DNA of 64,000 bases from Haemaphysalis longicornis (taxonomy: Eukaryota; Arthropoda; Arachnida; Ixodida; Ixodidae), in the NCBI GenBank assembly GCA_013339765.2, contig CM023449.1, forward strand, positions 119,850,957-119,914,956, given 5' to 3'. The position numbers and the translations under genes were made by a program. This document shows, in pieces, positions 45,843 to 59,929 of the stretch; position 1 is the stretch's first letter, and every line of letters begins with the position of its first letter. A model generated the notes under the pieces. That model saw only the letters and a list, made by a program, of their open reading frames with translations. It did not search any database and was not told the DNA's origin.

Positions 45843-48800
45843 ATCTCAGGAGGCGAAGGCTATGTGCGGCGACTTCGAGATGCCTCAAGACAAACATTTT
45901 ACTGCAAATACAAGCATGCTTTTCTGAAACAGCATGGATCATATATATGGAAGTGAAAGCACCTAAACAGCTGTCTGAAAATTTCACAGTAGGATTATCG
46001 CAATCGCAATAAATTATTTAGTAGTGGCTTATATTTGGCATAAGCTTATGGCGTGCGCTAGTTTTTAATTGACCTTAATAATGATACGAGAATGCTTGTA
46101 GGTCTATTTTTGGCATGGACACCAGTGTACGGCATGAGGAAGTTCATTTTGTCCGCATTGCAGCATACTGTGCAGACTGGATAAAAGTAAACAGTTAATT
46201 TATAGAGCAAACTGGGCATAAATTCAGGGTCGTCTAATGGCAACGCAGTCACAGCTGCGGATGCACTCCAGCAAGCGTCGCCTTCTTCTATAGAAGAGCC
46301 GGAACGTATACAACCGCTCTCCCGCGAACAATATATTGTTTTACAAAAAAGCAAGAGTGTTCAATTTCCAGGCAGAATTGAAGAATTATTTAGGCAAAAA
46401 TCCTCGCAGTGCCCTTTTCACCACCTCTACCATTGAAGGTCACGGAGAATTGAAGATTCTGTTGCGAAAACTTCACAGCAACGGCAGAAAGCTGGTTTTC
46501 ACTTTGAAGTAACATGAATCGGCACGAGTTGTTATGTAAACCCTTCGGTGTTCAAAATGCAGCGAGCAATCTAATTTAACCGAGAGAGCGCTACAATAGC
46601 AGCCCGCATCGGAAAGGTGCGAAGAGTTTTATTTTGTTTTTGAAGAGTGTGCAAAAACGCGATCCTGGGATTAAACGTGAGCAGGCTGCTTATTGGGCTG
46701 GACGAAGCTAATGAACCAGCAACCACGGGTTCAGCAAATAAAGTGTATGTAATTATGAATCCCACGTTAATTTGTGGACAGTAGCACACAGAACCCATCT
46801 GATCAAACTATGCTGAGTTCCTTGAAAAATCAAATGGAGAATTTTCGCTGCCACTTGCACTGTAAAACGTGCACTTTTTATTTCGCTTGACAATAACCCA
46901 TTAGTTGATTTATTCTTTTAGGTTATCAGCGTCAGTACTTTATTACGTTTTTTTCCTGAAATGATACACTGTAATCAAAGTATTTCAAGCATATCAAACA
47001 AAGCTACCAACTGCGAAAGAGCTCTCAAGCAACGCGCTACGCACAGAATCTGCTCTGTGAAAGCCACCTCTGCTTTAGAGGCCTAAATATTACGGCTTCA
47101 CTCAGAACTTTCTAAGAGGGTGAAGGCGAAAGCCTGAAAGAATTTTCTGTTGATCGGCTGTTGAACGTTTCAGTTGAACTATCATTTTGCTCGTGACCCC
47201 GATGCCATAGTCTAATCCAGTGACGCCTTTTTTCAATGGCGCTTAATAGGACGAGAGGCCTTGGAGCTACTCGAGGCCCTTCGGACGCGGCGTTTTTAAT
47301 TCTCCCCGGCAGCGTACGAAGGATTAGTGGGCCGCTGTTTTCGAGTGACGGCGACTAGGACTGGCTGTCACCCTTTCTCGAAAACCTCCTCCACCGCTAC
47401 AGTTTCTCCTTTCCCGGCACACGCTCCAATTTTCAGTAAATTTCTGTCAACATCACAATGATTTTCTGTACCGCACCCGTCCCAAGGAGATATAGATATG
47501 TAAGCCTGTCGCCCTAATAACCCGGATGTTACTACAAGAAGCGGAAGAACAATGAGCATCAATGTTTTACTCAGAGGATTTATATTAATTCAGTAACGAC
47601 TGCGCCTAAAGCCGTGTTCAGGCTGTTGCCGCAACTGTAGTAATATCTTTAAAGAATGATGTCATTTTACGGCGCAGGCAACCTAACTTCGGGACACGCC
47701 GTTTTTTTTACGTCCATAGCTCACGATGTGCCTGTTACGTCGGCAGTCTGAAAGCCTAAATCTTGGGGAGGGCAGTTTATTGCGTCCTCTAAGGCCGATA
47801 GACAGCTTGAAACCTTGAATTCCATTCAAAAGCAGTTACACGAGCGTGTGTTAATTATGGTAAAAGTATTTTGATGTTAATTTCCCGAAGGTTTTGTCAC
47901 GGACCGCCTACTTTGCGATTGGTTGGCAAAGGAACAGGGCAGAAGGTGCTTCTGCGCTTACTTAACCATGGCTGAGCGCAGTCGTAAGGCAACCAGAAGA
48001 GCAGCGCTAGGTAATACTACAGCTTAGTCCATCCGCCAGCTGATCGTTTATCTTTACACGAATACGTTGATGTGCCGCCTACAAATAGTGACGTGCAGCG
48101 TACAGATGGCAACCTTGACCAATCTCTTCTCCGCCCATTGACGGATAAGTTGAGCACAATATATTTCAGAGCGCCAGTTAGAGCAGCACTTATTTTCACG
48201 TAACAAGGCAAGCTAACGATGTAGAACGTCGTGCTACTTTTTTGTTATAAAACACGTGACTTCAACTGGCAGGGAGGCTCGCAAATGAATTCGTTTGCGT
48301 TGTTCGCAGGACTCACATGAGACTGTCACCGCTGGAAAAAAACTACATTTGTTCACAATTCTGAAACCTATCACAGAATACCGATACATCGGCGTTTTTA
48401 AAGATTTCTCTCAACTTGTACACATGCGCGAATTTATTTTATTAACGAACCAGACTTTACATGCAGTTTCACAACGTTAGGTTAAGCGAGAATTCACTGC
48501 GCTGGCCGACCTGCAGCTTGTAGCAAAAAGATGTAAGGCACTTTTGCTATTTTTGTATACAGATAGAATTTGGATATGGTCAATCCAAGAAGTCATATAA
48601 AATAATAGATTTGGGCCGGAACTTGGTTGTGCTTAAGGGTACATACCCATTACCTAAGATAAAACACGTTGCAAGTTTTCTTTCAATAGGACGACTCCGT
48701 GTTACGGATGAGAAAAGGAGTACTCCGAGATTGTTTTTCTAGCTATTTCACTTTTGCTATATCGGCGATTGTACTCCATTTCTATTCGAACTCTGAAATG

Positions 48801-51800
48801 ATGTGTGGGGCCTATAAAAGTGTTCGTTCTTTGTGATTATTTTATAAAAATTACGATTCTTTAGATGACATGGCCAATACATCTCGATTCAGATGCTAAA
48901 AAACAAACCATGAAACTCGCACGAAACAAAGTATAGAAAGTTTAAAATAAAATAAAAGTATTCATTTTCCATACCAGCACACTAGTCTTCCTAACCATAA
49001 CTTGGAGGTTCGAACCGTATTTTACGCTTGTGACCAGCTGTTGATAGGCATCTGGCCTGCGAAGAGTTCAGAAATCTCCACAAAAGATTTTCTGTTTTAA
49101 GGATGATAATAGCAGCGCATGGTGCGCGAATGTTTTTCCGTAAAATAACGTTTAATAACACTCTTGGCTCAAAATGTTTTTAACCTGGAGCTTTATTTTT
49201 CCGACTTCATCAGCAGTCTTTTTTTCCCGTATAAAAACGTGCGGTCGTTAGTACTGGCGCTTGTTTCCATTTAAGGGCAAACAGGCGTCTTCACTTAAGC
49301 TTCTTCAAGTTATTTTTGAAGTTTTACTTAGGACAGACTTAAAACATTGCCTTGGGGGGGGGGCGCAAAGCGGGGGGGGGGGTCATGGGTTAAGGCAAAC
49401 CAGTTGCCTGACGGAGGCCATGCCAGCCTTAGCAAGCGGCTGCTTGCGGCAAAATAATGCAAGTACGAAGGAAAAAGTACAATAAAGTAAAAGGGGAAAG
49501 CTAACGCATTGATAAACGTTCGTGTGAAGCGATCATGATTGCAATTTCTACTGAGCTTCTGCATATCATGAAACACAATGTTAACAATGGATACAAGGAA
49601 GGCAGAAAAAGTCAAGTACGAGCAATTCAGCAGTGCGTTCGATTACAAGAAAAGAAATAAGTTTTCAGTAAAATTCAAGGAAAGGCTTATATCAAGCCGA
49701 TATAAATAAAAATGTTCGATAAAATTCCTGCAGTTTGACTCCGCTGCTCCAGAATGAACATTTCTAATACCACGAAGTGTTCGTTCAATGGATCGGGTAT
49801 TGTTTGAGATACTTTTGATCACCATAACTTGTTCGGGATCTTGGCAATGAATAATAATTTGTTTATAAATCAGAGTTGGTCGCTTTTTCCGGTACTTAAA
49901 CAGAAATAAGCCGAAGATGTTGTAGCGTCGTAATATCGAAAGGAATAATTTAGGCATCAGGGTTGTTGCATTCGGTGTAAGTACGGCGTTATGTCGTCAT
50001 TCAGTGATTATTCCCTACAGCACCCAATGCTCGATTTTAAAGGGCCTGTAGGGTGTCTAGCTTAGTTTTTGATGTAGTTTACCGCAGTAATGAACAGAAA
50101 CTCGGAGACCAGTGTATGACAGCATGATATATAACCCGATTTAAACTCCAATACAGTGTTCTTCATTTCTCCTATTGCATTTTCTTCTTATCAATACTAT
50201 AAATATACATTTGTGCCAGTCCTGACGACTACAATAAAATGTCGATCGTTCTACTGAGGCCAAATAGTATAGCCTGTACTGACGCGAAACATACATATGA
50301 ATATGGCATTCCGTCTTTTAAGTAATTATTTCTCAAACGCGGTTACAAAAAAAAGTCACCAGGGATATTGTCGAAGCAATATCCTGCTCTAAATTTGGTA
50401 ACGCTGTCATATAGTTTAGAACGTCATCCAAATAAATGGCTATTGAGCATTGATATAGATATTTCCTACATAACAGGTAAACAACACAAACTTATTCGCT
50501 CATATTTCTCGAAACCCTAAATCATACACTCAGTAAAGACGAGGAAGCTCTCCAAGAATGCAGGTTTGATGAAGTGCCCAGAAATTAAAAATTTAGAAAA
50601 CAACGTTACAATAATCAACAAGCAAAGATGGCTAGATCTTGTATTGACCGACTTGTACAAAAACTTTTATTTGATATGCCACGTTAAGTCAAACTACAGA
50701 TTACTGCATTTAAACATTTCGGATGGACACATGTTTGCTGCTCAGAACGTAAGCAAATCTTCCGAAGCAACCCATTTTCACCGATGTAAGAAAGAAACAA
50801 TTGACCCTACGTAAAGAAAGAAAGAAACGTAAAGAAAGCTTTGATACTTCCGCCCCTTCAGCGTTCTCCCAAACAAAATATGGTGGACCTGGTCTGGAAA
50901 ATTGTAACCACGCAGCGAGGGCAAACTCTTTGAAGCTTCACGTAGTATTGGAGGTCTTCTTAAGTACCTATATTGACGCGCTATTTTGTTTGAGGGGGAA
51001 GGTGGTTGGTGGCGGAGGGTACGCTACGGAACGCGTCAAAATTTTCCTACGCACCAGTTGTCTCAGTTTTCTGCGCAAAAAGCAGCGCCTGGTAAACCCT
51101 TTTTTTTTTGCAATTAGAGTGGAATGAATGCCCTACTTATCCTATGCACATTTTTGAACTAAGAATTCAGATTATCTGGTTCGACGATCTGCGGGGTTTA
51201 TTTGGTTGTCATCATCATAAGAACTGTTCGAAAAAATGGGGATGATACACTTTGGCAGGCACCAAGCCTGGAGAAGCATTGCTAGAGAAACAAATGCGTT
51301 ATTAGAACGTATCAGATTGTTTTAACCATGGTATATTATGGTTACATTTGTCAATAATAATGTTAGATAAAGGTACTGCTTGAAGAATTTGTAGATGAAG
51401 GATATTTTGCACAGTTGGAAAAGTAAGTGACTGTTCAAATTTAACGCTCCCTTTGGGGAATGAAACCAAGTAGCGGCTGTTTGTCTTAACATCTTTATGC
51501 ATATGTATTTCCGGGAACTCCTGAGTTGAAAAAAGCCACTGAAACAATTTTTGTGCGGCAAAATTGTCAGATCGTTCAGTTATTCAGCTCTATTTTCATA
51601 TTTAGGTAGCGTAACGTTTTTTCTGCTGGATGCTACGACATTGGTGATAGAAGAAAGCAAAGACATAATTAAATTGAGAGGAAAGGCATTAGGCCTAATT
51701 GTCTTTGTTTCATTTACGGCTTACGGATAAGACACTGAATTCAATTATCAAGATACCCTCTTCCCGAATGGTTTCGGTCAACAATTTCACGCATGTGGCC

Positions 51801-52732
51801 AGCAGTGTTGCTTCCGAGCTACGAGTCCGAAGACGCCTATTTCGGGATTACCGCTCGAATAGGGGCGGAGTTAGTGCCCTCGTATCATCACAAACAACAC
51901 CGCTCACTTACCCTGCTGTCCTATATTGCCGGCCACCAATGTGGTTTCTGTGGCGTGCATTAACCCCCATAGCCTTTTAAGAGGAGCAGACGTATCCGCG
52001 TCTTTCCTTAACGTCGTCCCCAATCTGGCAATAGTGGTGCCTGTGGAATAATGACGTCTAGCGTCGGTATGTGTTTTGTGCGCTTTTTCATCCAGTCACG
52101 TACAAAAAGCGCCGCGGCCGTAGTGTGATGGCCTTCCCTTCCTTCCAGGGGACGTGCGGTGCGTAGCAACGAGCTTTCGGTTTCCACTCCACCTCAGATC
52201 TGGCCCAAATGTCAGAAGACAGTAGGATTTGTATCAAAGTTCACCCAGTGTACGCTTAGTATCACCTTCATTAAAGTAAACCGTCATGTAGTTTGCGCAA
52301 GTGTCGCGAATGGCTCATCGTGTAAAGAGCAAACTGGCTGCGTGCAGGGTACTGGTACTAAACTTTTCAGCATAGGTGCTAACTGTATTCGCGAAATATT
52401 TGGCAAGTATTGTCTGACCGTCTAAACGGTGGCAAAATAAGTTAACAAGCATACCTTCGTAATAATCATAAAAATTAATATTGAAGGGGAGTATTTGTAT
52501 CGCTTTTTAGTTCTCTCTCTCTTTTTTGTTTGGCTCTGTGAGCCCAACCTTGGCTTCCAAATGCGGCGTTCTGCCTGCTCCGGAAGTGGCCAGCATCCGG
52601 GATAACTCAGAGGCTACACTAGGAAAATTCAACCATGCTAGGAAGGCTCTCGGGGACACAAACAGCACTCCCTCACCAGAGAAAGATCTGACCACCTCAG
52701 CGCAATAGTTGGCCGTTACCTGCATTGACTAA
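45843..52732. other. Long stretch without recognised genes
   Basis: About 6.9 kb with short frames only. Points seen: two G runs at 49354-49363 and 49372-49382, a hairpin GGATATTG/CAATATCC at 50363-50384, a GGTTCGAACC motif at 49008 without a matching A box, and a 60-72 codon frame pair at 52507-52725 open on both strands. Nothing can be assigned. Confidence 0.4.
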
Positions 52733-53625
52733 GACAGGGATGTAAACATAGAATCAAAACTATTCAAACCATGTCTGGTGAGAATATTTCGAGAGCTTGA
52801 GTTGAAAACATAGGGTTAAGCATAAACGGAGAATACTTTAGCCATTTGAGCCTTGCGGACGACGCAGTCTTCCTGAGTGAGACTGCAGTACTCCTGGAAA
52901 CAATGCCTGAGGAACTGAAACCACAAAGCACGGACTTGGTGCTAAAATAAATATGAATAAATATAAAGTAATCAGGAATACGCATGCCAGCGAAGTCCTC
53001 TTGAGCTCAGGAAACGAAACGCTAGAAAAGTTAAAGAATAGAACTACCTTGTACAGATGGTTAGTGCTGACCCCAACGACGAGAGAGAAATGCGGCGCAG
53101 AACAGGTATGAGTTGGGAGCACTTCGGGAGCACTCCCAAATAATGAAATTAAGCTACCTCTGTCACTCAAAAAAAATACAATCAGTGCATACTGCCGGTT
53201 ATGACATACGGGCCTAAAGCTTGCCGCCTTACTAAACGAGGAAGAAAAAGGACGGCTCAATGGCCATGAAACGAATAATTTTAGGCGTAGCACCTAGTCA
53301 CAGGAAACGAGCTACCTGGAGCAGAGAGCAAACTAGAGTAGAATATATCGTAGCTCAAATAAAGACAAAGGAATAGACTTGGGCTGGACACGTGGTGACA
53401 CGAACCGACAACGGGTGGACAGTTAGCTTGACAGAGTGGATACCAAGAGATCGGTCTAGAAGAAGGGAAGGGCAACAACACAATGGCGGGATAAAATATA
53501 GAAATTCGGGGGTAAGGTTTGAACAGCGCAGGACAGTAATAGTTGGAGGTTAATTGGAGAGGCCTTCGCCCTGCAGTGGACCTGAGTAGCCTGACGATGA
53601 TGATGATGATGATGATGATGATAAA
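52733..53625 (+). mobile_element. RTE-like LINE, 3' fragment with (GAT)n tail
   Basis: The fragment starts in the middle of the reverse transcriptase. Translation in shifting frames gives SKLFKPCLVRIFRELELK, NGEYFSHLSLADDAVFLSET (with the RT ADD motif), LLETMPEELK, then after several breaks IKTKE-TWAGHVVTRTDNGWT, LTEWIPRDRSRRREGQ and a closing ERPSPCSGPE. RTE/BovB-clade elements have this GH(V)xRxxDxRW...W.PR..RRxRGR...W C-terminal part and end in short tandem repeats. Here GAT repeats run 53596-53622. The element is 5'-truncated and has many stops. Confidence 0.72.
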
Positions 53626-54360
53626 TGGTATGGCGGCAGCACCACAATGCCCACTCACAAAGCCTACGGTATTTGCACATTCCAAGTGGTCTCCCTTGGC
53701 TGGAGAATAAACTTCTCGCCTAGCAATTATTTTGACTTTCTGGTGATGCTTGATTAATGAGGGGAGAGTAAGACTTTGAAACTGTCAAAGCCTCGATTAC
53801 TCAGTTTGCGTCTCAAAGGATGAACCTTTCGCGAAAGATCTGCAGTTATTACCTGAGCAAATGAATAATTAGGGTTTCTTTTACGGCATGGTTGAGCGCT
53901 AAACAACGGGCAGACGCAAGATAGATGATAGGACAAGCGATTGAGCTGTAATATTTGTTGCTTCGGCACACTGTTAGCGTTTCAACTATGTCACGACGTC
54001 GACAGCAGCACGCCCATCAGCACGTTCCTACATTGAGGTTAAGTACGTATGTTATGCCCAGTAGTGTCCTGCAAAACTTAACATAAAAGAGTGCTGTTAT
54101 TTTGCAGGGCAACAATTGTAACTACAGCGCAGAGACCCAGAAGGCTTCTTTAAAAAACACAGGTCATGTTTAGTTTTCTCAATAAATATGACCTTATTTT
54201 CACTATATCTCTTTCTGTATTTTCTAACGAGCCCCTTATTTCAAAACTATATTATCCTGCGAAAGATTAGCGTGGGCCTAGGCTCTGGCAGCCTTGATGC
54301 ATAAGAAAAGGGTGTCACGCAAGTTGATCGCTCAGGACAGGCTGTAGACGTTCCAGTCAC
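53626..54360. other. No recognised feature
   Basis: Nothing coding or repetitive was recognised. Confidence 0.4.
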
Positions 54361-54379
54361 ACCCCGGGTGTTGAAAAAA

Positions 54380-54596
54380 AGGTCCCCTTCTCCCCGTGTA
54401 GTCTGAGTGGCGCTGGGTACCACCCTCCAGCGTCAGATACAGTTGTAGTAAAAATAAATACCCCAGAAAGTGAAGGAGAACACAGTCGCCCGGATAGCCG
54501 AATTAATAAGAAATTCGAGATGAAATCGAAAGGTTTGGGTTCGGTCCTCACTCTGGGCGCGTGTTTTCCTTTCTTTCTTTCTTCTTCTTCCTTTTC

Positions 54597-54632
<36 letters not shown>

Positions 54633-54666
54633 TTCTTCGTTTCGTCTTTCTTTCTTTCTTCTTTCC
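54380..54666 (+). mobile_element. tRNA-related SINE with (CTTT)n tail
   Basis: The body GGCGCTGGGTACCACCCTCC, AGTTGTAGTAAAAATAAATA, CAGTCGCCCGGATAGCCGAA and a B-box-like GGTTTGGGTTCGGTCC is followed by CTCTGGGCGCG and a CTTT/CTTC microsatellite (54568-54665). This layout, a Pol III-type internal box near the 3' side and a CTTT tail, matches an interspersed repeat I recognise from tick genomes. It may be in the same orientation as its RNA. Confidence 0.6.
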
Positions 54667-57600
54667 ACATACATTAATAAAAGAAATGTAAGTTCACTAA
54701 TGGCAAAAATAAAGTGTAACCATTGCCCTATGCCTCTTCTGGCGTTGTAGACTGTCCGGCATTTTTTTCTGTCTGTATGTACATATGTCGGTATGCATTT
54801 ATGTATATACGTACTTATTTTTGTGTGTATGTATGTATGTAGTTATGTAAATCGTTTTATAAAACCAGTTACCCCAGAATGGGTACCTTATGCAATTTTA
54901 TAACGTGTCTAGGTTTCGGTGTCAGCTATAATACACATCTATACAAGGTGGGAACATTTCGTTATATCGTTTGGGGTCTATTGTAGGAATCTGAAGCGGG
55001 AGAACTTTATTGCGCCGACAAAATGTACGAGCTTCCCCGAGTTGTGTAATTTTGTTATAGGTTCAAAATTTGCGCCTCCTAGACGTAAGGATAAGTTATT
55101 ATTTCTGAAAATGGTAAAATTTCTTTGGTTGGTGGATAAAGGAGATCGTTGAGAACACCAGGGATTGCACGTGTTTATTGAAATATTGTCAGGTGTGCAC
55201 GTAACAATTAAACACCGAAAAAAATCGCTCATACGCATGAATTGCAAGATTACAAATTATAGTTAAACAGAAGGTGCCACTTGACAGCGAGCGACATTTC
55301 CCAGAGAAGAAGAAGGAATCTGGTGAAAGCCTTCTGTACGAGCTAACATGAAATGCACGATTACTTAAGAACGTGCAAACTCTCTTCAGTCGATCCAAAG
55401 GTGAGATTCTGACCGAAAAACCACGCCTAGCATTCTGGGACAATTTTTCGTCAGAACACCAGCAAATTGCCCCAATTAAAGTAATATTATCTGTCGGTAC
55501 TGGGCCGTTTGAGCGAACCTAACTTGAGATTGGCTCCCAAACCTTTCTCGCACACAAAATTATTCAGCTTGATATTGGACTGCCCTGGACTACTCTCGAG
55601 TCTGGCGAAGGCGGAAGTGCTTGGTGAGAGCCAATGGGAATCATTTTGTCGTCTTTACCTCCTATACAGTAAAAGATTAATAGCACGAATAAGTTATGAG
55701 TTGGAATATGAAGATTCTGCTGTGCAAAATTGTTTTTTGCAGAATTGAATTTTTTATTCAGAGGATCACGCCCTATTTGGCACGTTATTTTTGGCGGAGG
55801 AAGGGCATTCCTAAAGCAAAGGGAGGAAAGGTGGCACACGAGAAGAAAATAAACCGAAGAACCACGCCTAAGAGGAATAGTTCGACACAATAAAACATAG
55901 CTAAAGGCGAACTTGACCCCACTTTTGCTTCCTTGTGTTTTTTGTCCTCGTAAAAACGCGCGAACACCAATCTCTTGTAAACACAATTAAGAAGTTTCTA
56001 AGGGTAACGTTGCTAAATGCGGGACCAATGATGTGCAAAGAAATAGGGAGAACGATGTGGTTAATATAGGTAGTCGCAGTACATATATATATGTATATTA
56101 GTTGAACGCTTTGCCGGCCTCAAGGTAAAAATCGAAGTACATGTTTCGTGGCTGCTCCATTTTCTTCAATGGCCATTGCTGTTCCTTTTTCGACCGCAAG
56201 CCCAGGTCGATGTCGTGCCTGTACACGTGTACATAAAACATATCAAAACGTAGCCTAAAACACCTAGTTGATTTTAGCAAAGCAATACCTCTTCGGCAAT
56301 TGTCAGCGGCAGCTCTAATATTTCTCCAGAGGCCTAAGAGTAGCTATTTCAACCACAGCTTTTTGTATTGTCGCTATTACCAATGATCAGTTGAAGCTTT
56401 CTACATTGCGTTTTTTGTGCTATGGTTCCAGTGTTTATGCCAGCAGAATGGTAAATTAGCGTCTCGTCGTCATTATTCCAGAGATTTATAGTTCTGCATT
56501 TATTTCGTTTTTGTTTCCCATGTCGTTGTCTCTATAGCTGCGACAGTAGTGTACATACAACAGTTTTGGGAAGTCGATAATGTGAATGTGGAAATGCGGG
56601 TCAGCACTTCCCTTAGCGGAAATACACATCAAGAATGTCCATTTCAGGAATGTTTGTTCTGTGTGTTGGTTGTAGTCAGATTTTCGCTTAGCCAAATCAA
56701 GTGCACGCAACAAAGTCTGGACATATAAAAGCAGGATGTCCTTAAACCAAAGTTATCACAATGGAGTTCCACTCCAACTGTCTAACCACCCCACAAGTGC
56801 ACACGGTGGAACGATGAAACGGCCCGATATATATTTGGCAAGTACTAGCGAGAAGAGCGGGGAACTGCCCACTCTGTGCGCAAGCTTTACGTGCCAACCT
56901 GTCGCTTGAATACACGCAGTCAAAATCCCTTGAGAGGGAATGTAACAATACGGGGCAGCATTTTCAGACGTATGTGGTTAGGAAGGTCGGATCGACTTGG
57001 TTTCGTGCACCCACTGGCTCGGTTCTTCGCATTTCGTTTTATTTATTTCGGTGACCTGCACTGCAACACGGGGGCTAGGTAATGCGTTACGCCTCTATAG
57101 AGGTATTAGCTCCGCGTCTCCGCCCTGCCAATAAGACTGCTGCCAAAAGCCCATAATCTATAAATGACTTCATATAGTAGCACAGTATAGCGGGGCATAG
57201 AAATATCTATGGAGAATGAGCATGAACTTGCAGACGTTGTCAGAGTGATAATATATCTGCACTTTCAACTTCATGATAGCTGCGTTGTCGCTCTTTCCTG
57301 ACAATCCCTGGCAGCGAAGTTAGTCCTAATGTAATTAGGTGCGTAACAATACAACGACCACATCTAAGCTTTAGGCTAACTTGGTTAATAAATATAGCAC
57401 AAGGTATTGAGGGTCGCATTTTTGAACTTTTTTGTGACCCTGCTAATAGATTATTAAGCTCGTTAATAAATTTGAAAACGCCATTATTCCCGCCCTTGAC
57501 TTGACCATTTTATAGCAGCTTAGCTACAAAGTGCAAGTCTACTTGTAGTGCAATGTCTATTTTAGCTTCTCGCGTCGGCAGGAAAGGCTTGTTAGTTTTG

Positions 57601-58840
57601 ATTTCGGAAAAATAATGCGTTTCCGCAAACTGCTCAAGGACGAAAGTTTTAAGCCACATGCGGTGTAGAAAGCAACCATAATCCCTGTTTACCTGGACTA
57701 AACACATCTTGCATGGCTGAGCGCCATGGTGCAAAACTAAAAAAAAACATTGCAAAGAAAGTCTTAGCCTGATTTGAGATCTATCTCTTTATGTGCTCTT
57801 TAAAGCAACCCCTCTTACAAGCGGTGGCGATAAACTTTGTGCCAGTTTTCGCAACGACTACACCCAGCCTGATCAGTCATTGAACAGGCAGTGCTGTGAA
57901 TACGTTGGGCTTCTGCAAAACGTTTTTCTTAGTGGTCACACACTTTGCAATTAACGATAAGTGTTTTTTCATCAGGATATATCTTTTGCCCGTTTTTCAA
58001 TGTAGAGCCAGGGTGTCAAGAGTTGGTAATGAATCGTTGTTGTAAAATGCTCAATATGTTATTTAGGCATCACTCAGGCGGCTTTACGTACTGTAAGTAT
58101 GCTTAGCATGGTTACTGACTGTGTACACAGCAACTTCCCTGCAACTACAAACTTCCTTGCAGGTTTCGCACGCTGCACTTACCCTCCTTTATACGTTCTG
58201 CAAGCTATAGTTCTGACTTTTTTGTGCATAATCACAAATTTTATCGATGCCGACAACACAACCCTGACATTACGTCGCTGCTTATTAAAAGGCGTAAAGC
58301 TGCCTGAAGCCATAGACCAGAACTTTAAGGCAGCCATGATGGATAACATGCTTTGAAGAAATTGCACGCCACGTATGGCCATCCGGGTTAGCTTTGCGGG
58401 TAAAAAACGAAGCCCTGATAATAAAGGAATGGAAATAACTCTTCGCTGAAACCGTCATAAACAAGAAAATTTTTATTCGGGCAGCACATTCAGGATAATT
58501 GTTAAAGGCCAGAGAAACGTTGCAACAGTTGGGACAAAAACATTTTCTTAATATAATTGCTTTCTGGGACGACCATTCTATTGTTAGGAATTCAATAAGT
58601 TATGGAATCTTTCAACACCTCATTGCCTTGCCGTTTTCATCTTTAAAGACGTCAAGAATCTGCATCACAGCAATCCTCAAATGTACTTCCTCACTGCAAT
58701 TGATCAAGGTATTCAACTGTTCGGCATGGTCGAGTGTCAAAGTGGTTATGGTTTTCCCGTAAGAAGCTCTTACATTTGCTCTCTCTGTACAATATTCCTA
58801 CTTTGTAGAATTTATGGGGTAATGTCTAATCAGAGAGATG
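54667..58840. other. Long stretch without recognised genes
   Basis: Frames of up to 140 codons (55564-55986 minus) carry no known motif. GTATGTATGTA-type short repeats occur near 54770-54850. A 12-bp palindrome CCTCTATAGAGG is at 57092-57103. Confidence 0.4.
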
Positions 58841-58849
58841 GGGTTTGTA

Positions 58850-59760
58850 CGCTGCGAAGGCTGGTACCTACCTGGGGAGGCAACACTGGGAAGCAGCAGT
58901 GCCGAGCGGCCGTCACCCCGGCTCCGGCAAAAAAAAAAAAAAAACATTTGTTTTTTTTAAAGTAAACCTGTTCGACCGAGATTATAAGAACTCACCTGGC
59001 GCACATGAACAAACCAGGGCCACTGAAGAAAGACTAGTTTTGCCAAGGACCTCCTGGAGTGCATCAACCCAGCGACACAAACAAGTAAGGCGGCCACCAA
59101 GCCTTACCGGCTAATTTCAAGCGATTACGATACCAAACTGACTTCCATTGAAAATTGCGCATTCGAACTACGCATCGGACCTTAAGAAGAACTGAAAGAC
59201 GCAACAAACCGCATCGAAATCAACGAGAAAGTTCACTAAAACGTACCCCCATTTTTTTTTTCTTGATTTGTTTTCTACCCATGGGCGCAGCCATCTAGAA
59301 GACCGCTGTGGCCAGTACAAGTTTACGCTTCCGCTAGGTCTGGTGGAGCTTGTACTTCTACATTTTCTGTGCGACCACCCGCACTCCTGGTGTCTGGGAC
59401 GAAGAAGTTTTCCGGCACAGAAGCAGAGTTTTCGGTTTCTGAGCCGGTCAACTCCACGAGGTGGCTACACGTGCAGGCCTGCTCATCAGGGTGTGTGTTT
59501 GTCTAACAGCTCGTCACTCCCAAGTGCAGAAAAAAGAAAGTGGACGGCTCTATCCTTGAACTTTGTAAACAAACATCTGGCCCAAATAAGCAAAGCTTTC
59601 CTCTCGGCTGCCATTTTAAAAAAAAGAAGCCGGGTGGAAATTTCAATGGACAACTAATGGAAAGGTGCTGGTGCGCAAAGACGAAGATGCGCCGGTGATT
59701 CACATAGCTCATGAAGGGAACCTGGCTCAAATCCGCAACTAAATCGGTCGCATGAAATTG
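58850..59760 (+). pseudogene. LINE ORF1-like remains
   Basis: The start reads CEGWYLPG and SSAERPSPRLR, resembling the PHD-finger-like N-terminus of tick CR1-type ORF1 proteins, with a 16-base A run at 58929-58944. A helical stretch follows (DYDTKLTSIE, ELRIGP, EELKDATNRIEINEKV). After it comes THGRSHLEDRCGQYKF, where related proteins have an RNA-binding domain starting R-x-HLEDRxRRxNL. Several frame changes. Assignment is by partial motifs and position upstream of the endonuclease. Confidence 0.45.
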
Positions 59761-59929
59761 ACAATTGCTACTAGATTTCGCTCTGATAGACTTTAATAAC
59801 TCCTGCAAGTATTACACTATTTCGGAATTCAACTCTAAAATTTCATCTACTAAGAAGTCGTTCTCCATACTGCAAGAAGAAAAAAAGGTGACAACATCAC
59901 CATTTTTTTGCAATCAGTATCAATAGAGT

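Noticed and set aside
49003..49020. GGTTCGAACC, a perfect B-box core
   Set aside because: No A box at the proper distance and no cloverleaf could be formed.
54357..54750. Lys/Glu-rich and Ser/Phe-rich frames on opposite strands
   Set aside because: They are translations of the CTTT tail of the SINE.
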